Below are positions 8,459-16,418 of a DNA stretch of 33,087 nt, one piece after another. The stretch spans positions 174 to 33,260 of the forward strand of contig DBHE01000040.1 of assembly GCA_002296055.1 (NCBI GenBank). Reading direction: 5' to 3'. The stretch comes from Pseudomonadaceae bacterium UBA836 (lineage in GTDB: Bacteria; Pseudomonadota; Gammaproteobacteria; Pseudomonadales; Pseudomonadaceae). The first letter of the stretch is position 1. Each line of letters opens with the position of its first letter. Under the pieces are notes generated by a model. The model had not been told where the DNA came from and did not search any database. It saw nothing but the letters and a program-made list of their open reading frames with translations. Position numbers and translations under genes: made by a program.

Positions 8459-9372
8459 TGGACGAGCTGGAGGACGACAAGCCAGGAATCCCGGCGTGGG
8501 TAATGACCTTCGCCGACCTGATGTCACTGCTGATGTGCTTTTTCGTACTACTGCTGTCGTTCTCCGAGATCGACGCGCAGAAGTTCAAGCAGATTGCCGG
8601 CGAACTGTCCAAGGCCTTTGGCGTGCAACGGGAGATACCCGCGCTGGACATCCCCATGGGTACCAGCCCGATCTTCGACAACTTCTCGCCCGGTAAACCC
8701 GAGCCGACGCCGGTAGACAGCGTTCGTCAGCAAACCACAGAACAAGCGCCGCAGCTCGACACCCTGCGCGCGGAAATGGAGACCGAGCTGCAGGAACAGG
8801 TGCAAAGCACCACCGAGCAACAGATCGACACCAGCGTCGATGCCTTGCGTGATGTGCTGGAGAACGAGCTGCAGGAGGGTCGCATTCAGCTGGAGCACGA
8901 CCGTAAACGCATCATCATTCGCGTCGAGGAGAAAGGCTCGTTCCCCTCTGGCTCAGCCGACATGACCGAAGACTTCCATGCCATGCTCGACCGCATTGCC
9001 GAGGTACTGGTCGAGCTGCCGGGCGAAATTACCATCGAGGGACATACCGACAATATCCCGATCCATACCAGCCGCTTCCAGTCCAACTGGGACCTGTCAG
9101 CTGCACGTGCATCGTCGGTAGCCAACGCCCTGCTGCTGGGTGACAGCATCAAGCCCGAGCGCATCCGCGTGCAGGGCTATGCCGAAACGCGCCCGCGCGC
9201 CAGCAACGAATGGCCGGAGACGCGCGCACTGAACCGCCGAGTAGAGATTATTCTCGATCTGTCAGGCTCGATTGATGAGTACGAAGCGGAATTGCGCAGG
9301 CTGATGGAAGAGGATCTGGGCGACCTGATTCAGGACCTGGAGCTTCAGAACAACCCGTCTCCGCGCCCCTGA
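8458..9372 (+). CDS. pomB: Flagellar motor stator protein PomB/MotB
   Basis: This 304-residue protein has one N-terminal transmembrane helix containing the ion-binding Asp20 (TFADLMSLLMCFFVLLLSFSEID). A linker with coiled-coil character follows at about 85-150. The C-terminal OmpA-like peptidoglycan-binding domain covers about 160-275 (TIEGHTDNIPI, NWDLSAARASSVA and NRRVEI). The residues just after the helix (KFKQIAGELSKAFGVQ, then PMGTSPIFDNFSPGKPEPTP) match the layout of Vibrio PomB. It anchors PomA to the cell wall. The ATG overlaps the pomA stop (TGATG), indicating coupled translation. The gene ends exactly one base before the convergent flhB stop codon. Confidence 0.92.
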   Translation: MDELEDDKPGIPAWVMTFADLMSLLMCFFVLLLSFSEIDAQKFKQIAGELSKAFGVQREIPALDIPMGTSPIFDNFSPGKPEPTPVDSVRQQTTEQAPQLDTLRAEMETELQEQVQSTTEQQIDTSVDALRDVLENELQEGRIQLEHDRKRIIIRVEEKGSFPSGSADMTEDFHAMLDRIAEVLVELPGEITIEGHTDNIPIHTSRFQSNWDLSAARASSVANALLLGDSIKPERIRVQGYAETRPRASNEWPETRALNRRVEIILDLSGSIDEYEAELRRLMEEDLGDLIQDLELQNNPSPRP

Positions 9373-10503
9373 TTAGCGCTTCAGATCGTCTGGAATGGGC
9401 GGTTCGGGCATCGGCCCCGGCCGCTTGCCCTGCCCCGCGCGGAACTGCCGTAACTGGAAGACGTAAGCCAGTACCTGCGCTACCGCCAGATACAAGCCAG
9501 CGGGAATCTCCCGATCCAGCTCGGTGCTGTAATACACCGCCCGCGCCAGCGGGGGTGATTCCAGCACCACAATCTGGTGCTCACCCGCGACCTCACGAAT
9601 ACGCTGGGCCACCAGGTCGGCGCCCTTGGCCAACAACACCGGAGCACCGGTGGACAGCGGGTCGTACTTAAGGGCCACGGCGAAATGCGTCGGGTTGGTG
9701 ATCACCACATCGGCCTGCGGCACCTTACCCATCATGCGCCGCTCAGCCATCTCGCGCTGCAGTTGGCGAATGCGCCCTTTTACTTCCGGCTTGCCCTCGG
9801 AATCCTTGAACTCGTCCTTGACCTCCTGCTTGGTCATGCGCAGCTTTTGTTTGTGGTCCCACAACTGGAACGGCACATCCACCGCCGCAATCAGGATCAA
9901 CGAGGCCGACAGAGTCAGCAGGGAAGAGCCCAGCACCCAGGCGCAATGTACTACCGCCGCGTGAAGCGACTCCTGCCCCATGCTGAGCAAATCTTCGGTA
10001 CGCAAATGCAGCACCAGCAACGCCGCACCCAGCACCACCAGAAACTTGCCTAGCGCCTTGAGCAGCTCAACCAGCGCCTTGAGGGAAAACATGCGCTTGA
10101 GTCCCGCCAAGGGGTTCATGCGCTCGAACTTGGGGGCCAGCGAGCTGACGCTGAACAGCCAACCACCCAGCATCACCGGCCCGACGATCGACGCCACCAG
10201 CAGCAGGAAAAACAGCGGCCCCAGCACCTCCAGCCCCTCCCCTACCGAGGCAAACAGGTGCAAGCCCATGCTGTCGTTACTGTACAGGGCTTCGCGTTCA
10301 ATGCTGAAGTTGAAGCTCATGATGTTCATCAGCTTCTGCGCCATCGCCGGCCCCAGCATCAGCAGCCCGATAGCCGCCACCATCACCACTGCCAGCGTAT
10401 TGAGCTCGCGCGAGCGCGCCACTTGGCCTTTGTCACGCGACTCTTTAAGTCGCTTGCCCGTGGGCTCTTCTGTGCGTTCCTGACCGCTTTCGGATTCAGC
10501 CAT
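9373..10503 (-). CDS. flhB: Flagellar export apparatus protein FlhB
   Basis: The 376-residue substrate-specificity switch of the flagellar type III export gate has four transmembrane segments in about residues 30-210. A cytoplasmic domain follows, with the self-cleavage motif NPTH near residue 270 (ADVVITNPTHFAVALKYDP). The N-terminus (ESGQERTEEPTGKRLKESRDKGQ) is typical. It is the last gene of the fliL-flhB transcript; its ATG overlaps the fliR stop by one base. In P. aeruginosa flhA, flhF, fleN and fliA lie further along the same cluster, but here the opposite-strand stator pair follows instead. Confidence 0.97.
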   Translation of the reverse strand: MAESESGQERTEEPTGKRLKESRDKGQVARSRELNTLAVVMVAAIGLLMLGPAMAQKLMNIMSFNFSIEREALYSNDSMGLHLFASVGEGLEVLGPLFFLLLVASIVGPVMLGGWLFSVSSLAPKFERMNPLAGLKRMFSLKALVELLKALGKFLVVLGAALLVLHLRTEDLLSMGQESLHAAVVHCAWVLGSSLLTLSASLILIAAVDVPFQLWDHKQKLRMTKQEVKDEFKDSEGKPEVKGRIRQLQREMAERRMMGKVPQADVVITNPTHFAVALKYDPLSTGAPVLLAKGADLVAQRIREVAGEHQIVVLESPPLARAVYYSTELDREIPAGLYLAVAQVLAYVFQLRQFRAGQGKRPGPMPEPPIPDDLKR

Positions 10504-11279
10504 CAGCCCGCCCTCACCAGCGCCCGCAGATAAATCAGCGCTTCTGCAGCCAACTGCTGATAGTGCGCCAACACGCTATCCATCAACACCCAGAGAATAA
10601 ACAAGCCAAACACTAGCGTCAGCGGAAAACCGATGGAGAAAATGTTCAGCTGTGGCGCGGCGCGCATCATCACACCGAAGGAAATGTTAACGATCAGCAG
10701 CGCGGTGATCGCCGGCAGACCGATCAGAATGGCCGCTGAGAGCACCCACGAAAAGCGCAGCACCAGGGCCTGAAAATCCAGCCGGCCCAGCGTCTCGCCG
10801 ATCGGCAAGGTGGTGAAGCTCTCAACCAGCACCTCCAGCACCACCAGGTGGCCGTTCATGGCTAGAAACAGCAGGGTCACCAGCATGGTAAATACCTGTG
10901 CCACCACCGCCACGGAAATCCCCATGCTGGGGTCGTTCATCGATGCAAAGCCCAAACCCATCTGCATGGCGATGATCTGGCCCGCCAGCACATGCACCTG
11001 AAACAGCAGCTGCAAGGAAAAGCCCATCGCGGCGCCAATCAGAATCTGCTCACCAATCACCAGCCAGCTCTGCAACGACAAGGCATCCAGCATGGGTACT
11101 TCCCCCACCTGCGGTGCGACCAGCGCGGTAATCGCCAGCGCCAGATACAGGCGAATGCGCATGGGCAGCAGTTGGGTGCCGATGACCGGCATGGTCATCA
11201 GCAACGAGGCGATACGGAACAGTACCCACAGGTAGCTGGCTACCCAGCGACTGATCTCGGCGCTGGAAAGCTCAAACAT
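10503..11279 (-). CDS. fliR: Flagellar export apparatus protein FliR
   Basis: This 258-residue, multi-spanning inner-membrane protein is one of the FliPQR export-gate core subunits. Family features include the N-terminal hydrophobic run (WVASYLWVLFRIASLLMTMPVIG), the QMGLGFASMNDP motif near residue 110, and the C-terminal LNIFSIGFPLTLVFGLFIL segment. It has one-base TGATG overlaps with fliQ upstream and flhB downstream. Confidence 0.97.
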   Translation of the reverse strand: MFELSSAEISRWVASYLWVLFRIASLLMTMPVIGTQLLPMRIRLYLALAITALVAPQVGEVPMLDALSLQSWLVIGEQILIGAAMGFSLQLLFQVHVLAGQIIAMQMGLGFASMNDPSMGISVAVVAQVFTMLVTLLFLAMNGHLVVLEVLVESFTTLPIGETLGRLDFQALVLRFSWVLSAAILIGLPAITALLIVNISFGVMMRAAPQLNIFSIGFPLTLVFGLFILWVLMDSVLAHYQQLAAEALIYLRALVRAG

Positions 11280-11548
11280 CAGCCGATCAGTCCAGGAATC
11301 TGCCGATACAGCGTATCGGTGAACTCGATCATCTGAGCCGCCAGCCAGGGCCCCAGCCAGATCAGCGTGAGAAAGGTGATCAGCAGACGCGGCAAGAAAC
11401 TGAGGGTCTGCTCGTTGATCTGGGTCGCAGCCTGAAACATGGCCACGATCAGGCCGATAACCAGACTAGGCATGACCACAATGGCCACCACTACCGAGGT
11501 CAGCCAGAGCGCCTGACGAAACAGATCTACCGCCACTTCCGGGGTCAT
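11279..11548 (-). CDS. fliQ: Flagellar export apparatus protein FliQ
   Basis: This 89-residue protein has two transmembrane helices (about 17-40 and 52-75) and is the small subunit of the export gate. The MTPEVAVDLFRQALW start and the MFQAATQINEQTLSFLPR cytoplasmic turn are characteristic. AGGAG lies six bases before the ATG. It follows fliP by 9 bases. Confidence 0.97.
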   Translation of the reverse strand: MTPEVAVDLFRQALWLTSVVVAIVVMPSLVIGLIVAMFQAATQINEQTLSFLPRLLITFLTLIWLGPWLAAQMIEFTDTLYRQIPGLIG

Positions 11549-11557
11549 GGCCTGCTC

Positions 11558-12310
11558 CTATGTCACCGCAAAACTGGCGGCCAGGGTACCGATGATCAGC
11601 GCCCAACCATCCACCAGAACAAACAGCATGATCTTGAATGGCAGGGAAATGATCAGCGGCGACAGCATCATCATACCCATGGCCATCAGCACACTGGCGA
11701 CCACCAGATCGATCACCAGAAAGGGAATAAAGATCATAAAACCAATCTGGAACGCGGTTTTCAGCTCGGAGGTAACAAACGCCGGCACCAGAATGTGAAA
11801 AGGTACATCGTCTGGCCCAGTCAGGTCCGTCCGCTTGGCCAGTCGCACAAACAGCTCAAGATCGGTCTCACGGGTCTGCGCCAACATAAAGTCGCGCAGG
11901 GGCACGCTGGCGGTTTCCAGCGCCTGCTGGGGAGCCATCTCCTCGTTCAGATACGGCTGCAACGCGGTGTCGTTTATCTTGCTGAACACCGGCGCCATGA
12001 TGAACAGCGTGAGGAACAGCGCCAGACCAATCAGGATCTGACTGGATGGCGTCTGCTGCAAACCCAGCGCCTGGCGCAGAATTGCAAACACGATGATGAT
12101 GCGCGTGAAACTGGTCATCATCATCACAAACGCGGGGATAAAGGTCAGCGCCGACATCAGCAGCAGAATCTGCAGGCTGACCGAGTAGGTCTGCTGCCCC
12201 TCAGCGTCGGTGCTCAGGGTAATCGCCGGCATGCTCAGCGGATCGGCCGCGGTTTGCGCCCAGACCGAAGGTGCCAACAGCAAAAGCAACAAGCCCAACC
12301 AGCGCATCAT
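11558..12310 (-). CDS. fliP: Flagellar export apparatus protein FliP
   Basis: This 250-residue protein has a cleavable-looking signal peptide ([16 protein letters not shown], about residues 4-19) and four transmembrane segments. FliP pentamers nucleate the FliPQR gate. Conserved blocks visible are [20 protein letters not shown], the [20 protein letters not shown] run that follows it, and [20 protein letters not shown]. The start overlaps the fliO stop by four bases. FliO helps its assembly and is encoded just upstream. Confidence 0.97.
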   Translation of the reverse strand: MMRWLGLLLLLLAPSVWAQTAADPLSMPAITLSTDAEGQQTYSVSLQILLLMSALTFIPAFVMMMTSFTRIIIVFAILRQALGLQQTPSSQILIGLALFLTLFIMAPVFSKINDTALQPYLNEEMAPQQALETASVPLRDFMLAQTRETDLELFVRLAKRTDLTGPDDVPFHILVPAFVTSELKTAFQIGFMIFIPFLVIDLVVASVLMAMGMMMLSPLIISLPFKIMLFVLVDGWALIIGTLAASFAVT

Positions 12311-12741
12311 GGGGTTTGATCCCGTTTCAGTAGTGCCTGCAACTTGCGGGCAAAGTCACTGTTGCTGGCGGCCGCCTGGGAAAGGTCGGCCACCGGCTGG
12401 TCAAAGACGTGCAGGGTGTTGATTCGGCCAGGCGAGGCGCCCAGCAGCATCTGGGTGCCGCCCACATCAACCAGCAACAACCGATCACGCGGCCCTAATG
12501 GCAAACTGCTCAGCAGCCGAATGTGCTGGCCGCCCTGCGCCGCCATCGGCCCCACCCGGCGCAGCAACCAACCCAGCAGAAAGATCAACCCCACCACCAC
12601 CAGCAGGCCGAGCGCCAACTGGCTCAGCTGGGCGGCCAACGAGGCGCTGCCGATATTGGACGCGGCAGCCGCCGCCGGCTCACCGGTCTGCGCCAGAAGT
12701 GGCAGCGGTACGGCGGCCCCAAGCGCCAGCAGGACTCGCAT
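12307..12741 (-). CDS. fliO: Flagellar assembly protein FliO
   Basis: This 144-residue protein has a hydrophobic N-terminus, a low-complexity Ala stretch, a transmembrane helix ([19 protein letters not shown], about residues 47-65) and a short cytoplasmic domain with the [17 protein letters not shown] motif of the FliO family. It assists FliP assembly into the export gate. FliO is poorly conserved, so the call rests on both the motif and the fixed order fliN-fliO-fliP. The ATG overlaps the fliN stop by one base. Confidence 0.93.
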   Translation of the reverse strand: MRVLLALGAAVPLPLLAQTGEPAAAAASNIGSASLAAQLSQLALGLLVVVGLIFLLGWLLRRVGPMAAQGGQHIRLLSSLPLGPRDRLLLVDVGGTQMLLGASPGRINTLHVFDQPVADLSQAAASNSDFARKLQALLKRDQTP

Positions 12742-13208
12742 CAGCGCAGCTTCTTGATACGTTCTGAGGGGCTGATCACGTCGGTTAGGCGGATGCCAAA
12801 CTTTTCGTTCACCACCACCACCTCACCGTGGGCAATCAGCGTACCGTTGACCTTCACATCCAGCGGCTCACCGGCCAGGCGATCCAGCTCAACTACCGAG
12901 CCTTGGTTAAGCTGCAGCAGGTTGCGGATGGTGATATCGGTGTTACCTACTTCCATGGAAATAGTCACCGGAATGTCGAGAATGACATCCAGGTTCGGGC
13001 TATCGCCCGGATCAAAATCTTCGCCGCCAGCGCGCGCCGGCGCGTTGAACTCTTCCATCGGCATACGCGGCTGGGCGTTGCTCTGCTCGAGCATGGCGTC
13101 GATATCATCTTGTTCGGCGTTACCTGCCTCGTCCAGAGCTGCCGCCCACTCATCGGCCAGCGCCTGCTCTTCCGGGCTGATCTCGTCGGGTTGTTTGTCC
13201 TCAGCCAT
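12741..13208 (-). CDS. fliN: Flagellar motor switch protein FliN
   Basis: The 155-residue C-ring protein has an acidic, low-complexity N-terminal half and a C-terminal SpoA/surface-presentation domain (about residues 75-150: ILDIPVTISMEVGNTDITIR, then LNQGSVVELDRLAGEPLDV and NEKFGIRLTDVI). It forms the base of the rotor with FliM and helps dock the export ATPase. It follows fliM by 34 bases. Confidence 0.97.
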   Translation of the reverse strand: MAEDKQPDEISPEEQALADEWAAALDEAGNAEQDDIDAMLEQSNAQPRMPMEEFNAPARAGGEDFDPGDSPNLDVILDIPVTISMEVGNTDITIRNLLQLNQGSVVELDRLAGEPLDVKVNGTLIAHGEVVVVNEKFGIRLTDVISPSERIKKLR

Positions 13209-13242
13209 CTCGCTGTCCCCTGTTGTTGTTGGCAGTGGCCGA

Positions 13243-14214
13243 TCAGCGCGGACGCACGACCGGACCCAAAATCTGTAGCGCCAGGTTCCCCTTGACCGAA
13301 CCCAGCTTGCTCTTGAAGGTCGGCACGCCGTTGGCGCACAGCACCATGTGCTCGGGCATTTCCACCGGAATCACATCACCGGCCTGCATGCTCAGCAGGT
13401 CCTTGAGGCGCAGCTGGGTTTTCACCACGGTGGCGCTCAGCGGCACCTTGACTCCGGTAATTTCCTCGCGCAGCGCGCGCACCCAGCGCTCATCGTGCTC
13501 GTCTACGTCGGACTGCACGCCCGAGTCCAGCACTTCACGCAGCGGCTCGATCATCGAATAAGGGAAGGTCACATGCAGGTCACCGCCGCCGCCATCAAGC
13601 TCAATGTGGAAGGTAGAGACAACGACCACTTCGCTGGGGCTGACGATGTTCGCCAGCGCCGGGTTAACTTCGGAGTTGACGTACTCAAACTGCACGTCCT
13701 GCACCGCCTGCCAGGCCTCCTTGAGGTCGATGAAGGCCTGATCCAGCACCATGCGCACCACGCGAAGTTCGGTCGGGGTAAATTCACGACCTTCGATTTT
13801 GGCGTGGCGACCATCACCGCCGAAGAAATTGTCGACCAGCTTGAATACCAGCTTGGCGTCGAGAATAAACAGCGCGGTACCACGCAGCGGCTTCATCTTC
13901 ACCAGATTAAGACTGGTGGGCACGTAAAGCGAGTGCACGTACTCGCCAAACTTCATCACCTGCACGCCACCCACGGCCACATCGGCGGAACGGCGCATCA
14001 GGTTGAACATGCTGATGCGGGTATAGCGGGCAAAGCGCTCGTTGATCATCTCCAGCGTGGGCATGCGCCCACGCACGATACGATCCTGGCTGGTCAGGTC
14101 ATAACTCTTGATCGACCCCGGTTCGCTCTCGACATCAGTGTCGATGGCACCGTCGTCTACCCCATGTAGCAGGGCATCGATCTCATCCTGTGACAGCAGA
14201 TCCTGTACGGCCAT
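13243..14214 (-). CDS. fliM: Flagellar motor switch protein FliM
   Basis: This is a 323-residue rotor switch protein. The N-terminal LLSQDEIDALL helix (residues 6-16) is the CheY-P binding segment. The middle domain (about 45-230) includes GKEYVHSL-like and FLVxxx-type surfaces seen here as KFGEYVHSLYVPTSLNLVKM. The C-terminal SpoA domain (about 250-320) pairs with FliN. Its length equals that usual for Pseudomonas. AGGAC precedes the start, and the gene lies 9 bases after fliL. Confidence 0.97.
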   Translation of the reverse strand: MAVQDLLSQDEIDALLHGVDDGAIDTDVESEPGSIKSYDLTSQDRIVRGRMPTLEMINERFARYTRISMFNLMRRSADVAVGGVQVMKFGEYVHSLYVPTSLNLVKMKPLRGTALFILDAKLVFKLVDNFFGGDGRHAKIEGREFTPTELRVVRMVLDQAFIDLKEAWQAVQDVQFEYVNSEVNPALANIVSPSEVVVVSTFHIELDGGGGDLHVTFPYSMIEPLREVLDSGVQSDVDEHDERWVRALREEITGVKVPLSATVVKTQLRLKDLLSMQAGDVIPVEMPEHMVLCANGVPTFKSKLGSVKGNLALQILGPVVRPR

Positions 14215-14223
14215 GGCTATGTC

Positions 14224-14730
14224 CTATTGCAGAACCAGATTGGTAAACAGCACCGACTCGATGACCGGGTCGCCCACTTCCTTTTCCAGTAGCGCCTTAA
14301 CGGCCAAGCTGGCCTTCTCGCGCAGAGCTTCCTTACCCTCAGGCGTTGCCAGTGTCTCGAACTCCTCGCTGCCAAACAGCATCACCAGCTGATTACGGAT
14401 CAGCGGCAAGTGCTGATTCAGCTTGGCCATGCCTGCGGCATCCCGGCTCATCAACACCACACTGACCTGCATATAGCGTTGCCGGCCGCCCACCGCGTAG
14501 TTGACAACAAAGGCCGGCTCAAGCGGCTGATACAAGGCAACCTGCTTGACCGGCTCGGCTGGCGCAGCCTCCTCCGGTGCGTCATCGCCCTTCAGCAAAA
14601 AGAAAGCGACTCCGGCTGCCGACAACAGCAGGGCCAGCAAACCGATGCCAACCAGAATAAACAGCTTCTTACGGCTCTTAGCCGGTTTTTCCGCCAGATC
14701 GTCTTCGGATTTTGAGGGTTGCTTCGCCAT
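14224..14730 (-). CDS. fliL: Flagellar basal body-associated protein FliL
   Basis: This 168-residue single-span inner-membrane protein has a basic N-terminus, a transmembrane helix at about 22-46 (KLFILVGIGLLALLLSAAGV) and a periplasmic FliL domain ending in LFTNLVLQ, the typical C-terminus. FliL surrounds the stator and supports torque under load. It is the first gene after a sigma-54 promoter (14780-14795), so it opens the fliLMNOPQR-flhB transcript. The predicted leader is about 39 bases long. Confidence 0.95.
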   Translation of the reverse strand: MAKQPSKSEDDLAEKPAKSRKKLFILVGIGLLALLLSAAGVAFFLLKGDDAPEEAAPAEPVKQVALYQPLEPAFVVNYAVGGRQRYMQVSVVLMSRDAAGMAKLNQHLPLIRNQLVMLFGSEEFETLATPEGKEALREKASLAVKALLEKEVGDPVIESVLFTNLVLQ

Positions 14731-14779
14731 GCCAATATTCCGTCATTCGGGCCTTTCAGCCACCAGTAACCATGCTTGA

Positions 14780-14795
14780 TGCATTGAGCGTGCCA
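14780..14795 (-). promoter_or_regulatory. Sigma-54 promoter of fliL
   Basis: The minus strand reads TGGCACGCTCAATGCA. The -24 GG and -12 GC are exactly 10 bases apart; only the first T of the -12 TTGC is changed to A. The predicted start is near 14769. Just upstream is an imperfect inverted repeat (GTCCAG 14796-14801 and CTGGAC 14821-14826, with inner ACGC/GCGT). Confidence 0.75.
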
Positions 14796-14853
14796 GTCCA
14801 GCCACGACGCAAGGCGTTGACTGGACAACGGGCATAGGATACTAACTCAGAGG

Positions 14854-14886
14854 AAAAATGTCTTTGCCGCACCGGGGTTGCGGCAA
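14854..14886 (-). terminator. Possible terminator after fliK
   Basis: Arms TTGCCGCA (14864-14871) and TGCGGCAA (14879-14886) form a perfect 8 bp stem with a 7-base loop. On the minus strand a run of five T follows after a 5-base gap (14858-14854). It lies 20 bases downstream of the fliK stop. The spaced T-run makes it a weak or partial terminator. Confidence 0.5.
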
Positions 14887-14906
14887 GAAGACGACGCAGG
14901 AAAAAA

Positions 14907-16322
14907 TCAGGCGTAGTAATCAACCAGACGGGCATGGGCCAGCAGCGCTTGCGGCGACAGCTGTTCAGCCACAGGGCTCTCCTCGGACAGCCCGGTCAGT
15001 CCATTGGCGGTACCGCCACGCTGCTCACTACCCCGCCCATCGCCTTGGGCCAGCAGGCCGCCGTCACTTTGACGCTGCTGGGAGGACCCATCGGAAACAT
15101 TGACGTCCAGCTGGCCAACACCCTGCTGGGTAAACATCTCGCGCAAGCGATACATCTGCCCTTCGAGCGCATCACGCACGCCTGCGTGCTGGCTGACAAA
15201 CTGCACCTGGTGCTCCTGCCCACGCGTCTGAATCTTGATTTCCAGCGGGCCCAATTCAGCTGGGTCGAGCTGTATCTCCACCGATTGCAAGTTCTGACTG
15301 GACATCCACATCACCTTGTTTACCACCGCCTCGCTCCAGCCTGCCTGCCCCATAGGCACTCCCAAGCTTTGCGTCGGCGCAGTGACTGGACGCGCGCTCA
15401 GTGCCGCCTGCCCACTCTGCTGAAGCTGAGCCGCAGCGACCGACTTACCCGCATCGCTGCTGTCCGCATCGCTTCGCCCGGCGTTGCCACCAAGACGCGC
15501 CTCTAATTGCTCGACCATGCGGCCCAGGCTACCCGCCTCAAGCGGTTGGGATACCGCGGCCTGCACTCGCTGCTGCAGCTGAGTAGGGTCCTGCAGCTGA
15601 CGCTGCGCAGACTCCACCGCCGACTCGGCGCCAGCCACTCGGCCCGGCTGGACATTAGTGTTGGCAGTCGCCGGCTGCGCATCATCCGAGGCCTGTGCCT
15701 CTGCTCCGCGCAGGGCGGCTCGCAACTGCGACACCAATTCAGATAGCCCAACGCCGGCTCGTGCGGAGGCGACCTCCGTTGCGTCGCTGCCGCTGGTCGG
15801 TGCGGTGGCCTTCCCGGTGTCGCCCGCAGTCAAAGCCGAGAGGGCGGCGCCGAGCACAGCAGCGACAGGCTCAGCGGGCTCAGCCGCCGCGGAGTCAGGT
15901 GGCAGCTGGGCCAGCCAGCGCTGCCACTGGGCACTGATCTCAGCCAACACCGAGGGGTCTTCGGCCAATGAGGATTCGCTGCTCGCGCTGTCGGCCACCG
16001 AGGTCTCAGCCGAATCAGCCTGCTCGGTGGGCAACATCTGCGACAGTTGCTGCAGCCAAGATTGCACCTGCATCGGCAATTCCTTGCCGCTGTCGGCAAA
16101 CTCGGCAAACTCGGGAGTCGCCCCCGCGTCAGCACCAACCACCGCATTAAGCTCGGCCATTAACGCATCGAGCTGCGCCGGCGTCTGCTCTGCCAGAATC
16201 GCAGAAAACGCAGCAACCGCGTCAGCGTCGGTGCCTCCAGCCTTTGCACTGCCTAATTCAGGCACAGCATTGCGCGAGAAACCGGTATTGAATAGCGCCA
16301 GCAGGTTTTGCCCGATAGGCAT
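14907..16322 (-). CDS. fliK: Flagellar hook-length control protein FliK
   Basis: The protein of about 471 residues measures hook length and triggers the FlhB specificity switch. The first two-thirds are Ala/Gln/Ser-rich and low in complexity, as is usual for FliK. The conserved C-terminal domain (about 330-440) contains VEIQLDPAELGPLEIKIQT and the following VQFVSQHAGVRDALEGQMYR. The start at 16322 is preferred to 16376: GGAG is 8 bases upstream of it, and the longer ORF would begin inside the sigma-54 promoter at 16372-16387. The gene stands alone between hptB and fliL. Confidence 0.92.
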   Translation of the reverse strand: MPIGQNLLALFNTGFSRNAVPELGSAKAGGTDADAVAAFSAILAEQTPAQLDALMAELNAVVGADAGATPEFAEFADSGKELPMQVQSWLQQLSQMLPTEQADSAETSVADSASSESSLAEDPSVLAEISAQWQRWLAQLPPDSAAAEPAEPVAAVLGAALSALTAGDTGKATAPTSGSDATEVASARAGVGLSELVSQLRAALRGAEAQASDDAQPATANTNVQPGRVAGAESAVESAQRQLQDPTQLQQRVQAAVSQPLEAGSLGRMVEQLEARLGGNAGRSDADSSDAGKSVAAAQLQQSGQAALSARPVTAPTQSLGVPMGQAGWSEAVVNKVMWMSSQNLQSVEIQLDPAELGPLEIKIQTRGQEHQVQFVSQHAGVRDALEGQMYRLREMFTQQGVGQLDVNVSDGSSQQRQSDGGLLAQGDGRGSEQRGGTANGLTGLSEESPVAEQLSPQALLAHARLVDYYA

Positions 16323-16371
16323 GACAAGATCTCCACCCGAGTTGGCTCGGTCAAATGTACGGAGAGTCTTT

Positions 16372-16387
16372 TGCAAGGGTTGGGCCA
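16372..16387 (-). promoter_or_regulatory. Sigma-54 promoter of fliK
   Basis: The minus strand reads TGGCCCAACCCTTGCA, with GG and GC separated by 10 bases and an intact TTGCA -12 element. The predicted start is near 16361, about 39 bases before the fliK ATG at 16322. The -24 element sits in one arm of a 6 bp inverted repeat (16381-16397). Confidence 0.75.
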
Positions 16388-16397
16388 GTTTGGCCCA
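16381..16397 (-). repeat. Inverted repeat overlapping the fliK -24 element
   Basis: TGGGCC (16381-16386) and GGCCCA (16392-16397) form a perfect 6 bp stem with a 5-base loop. It lies about 22 bases downstream of the hptB stop and overlaps the -24 box of the fliK promoter. It may act as a weak transcript end for hptB or as a protein-binding site; no T-run follows. Confidence 0.4.
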
Positions 16398-16418
16398 GAG
16401 AAGGAAGCGCGGGGTAGA

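Noticed and set aside
16323..16376. N-terminal extension of FliK to an ATG at 16376
   Set aside because: The extension contains the sigma-54 promoter elements and would start upstream of the predicted transcript; the ATG at 16322 has a proper Shine-Dalgarno.
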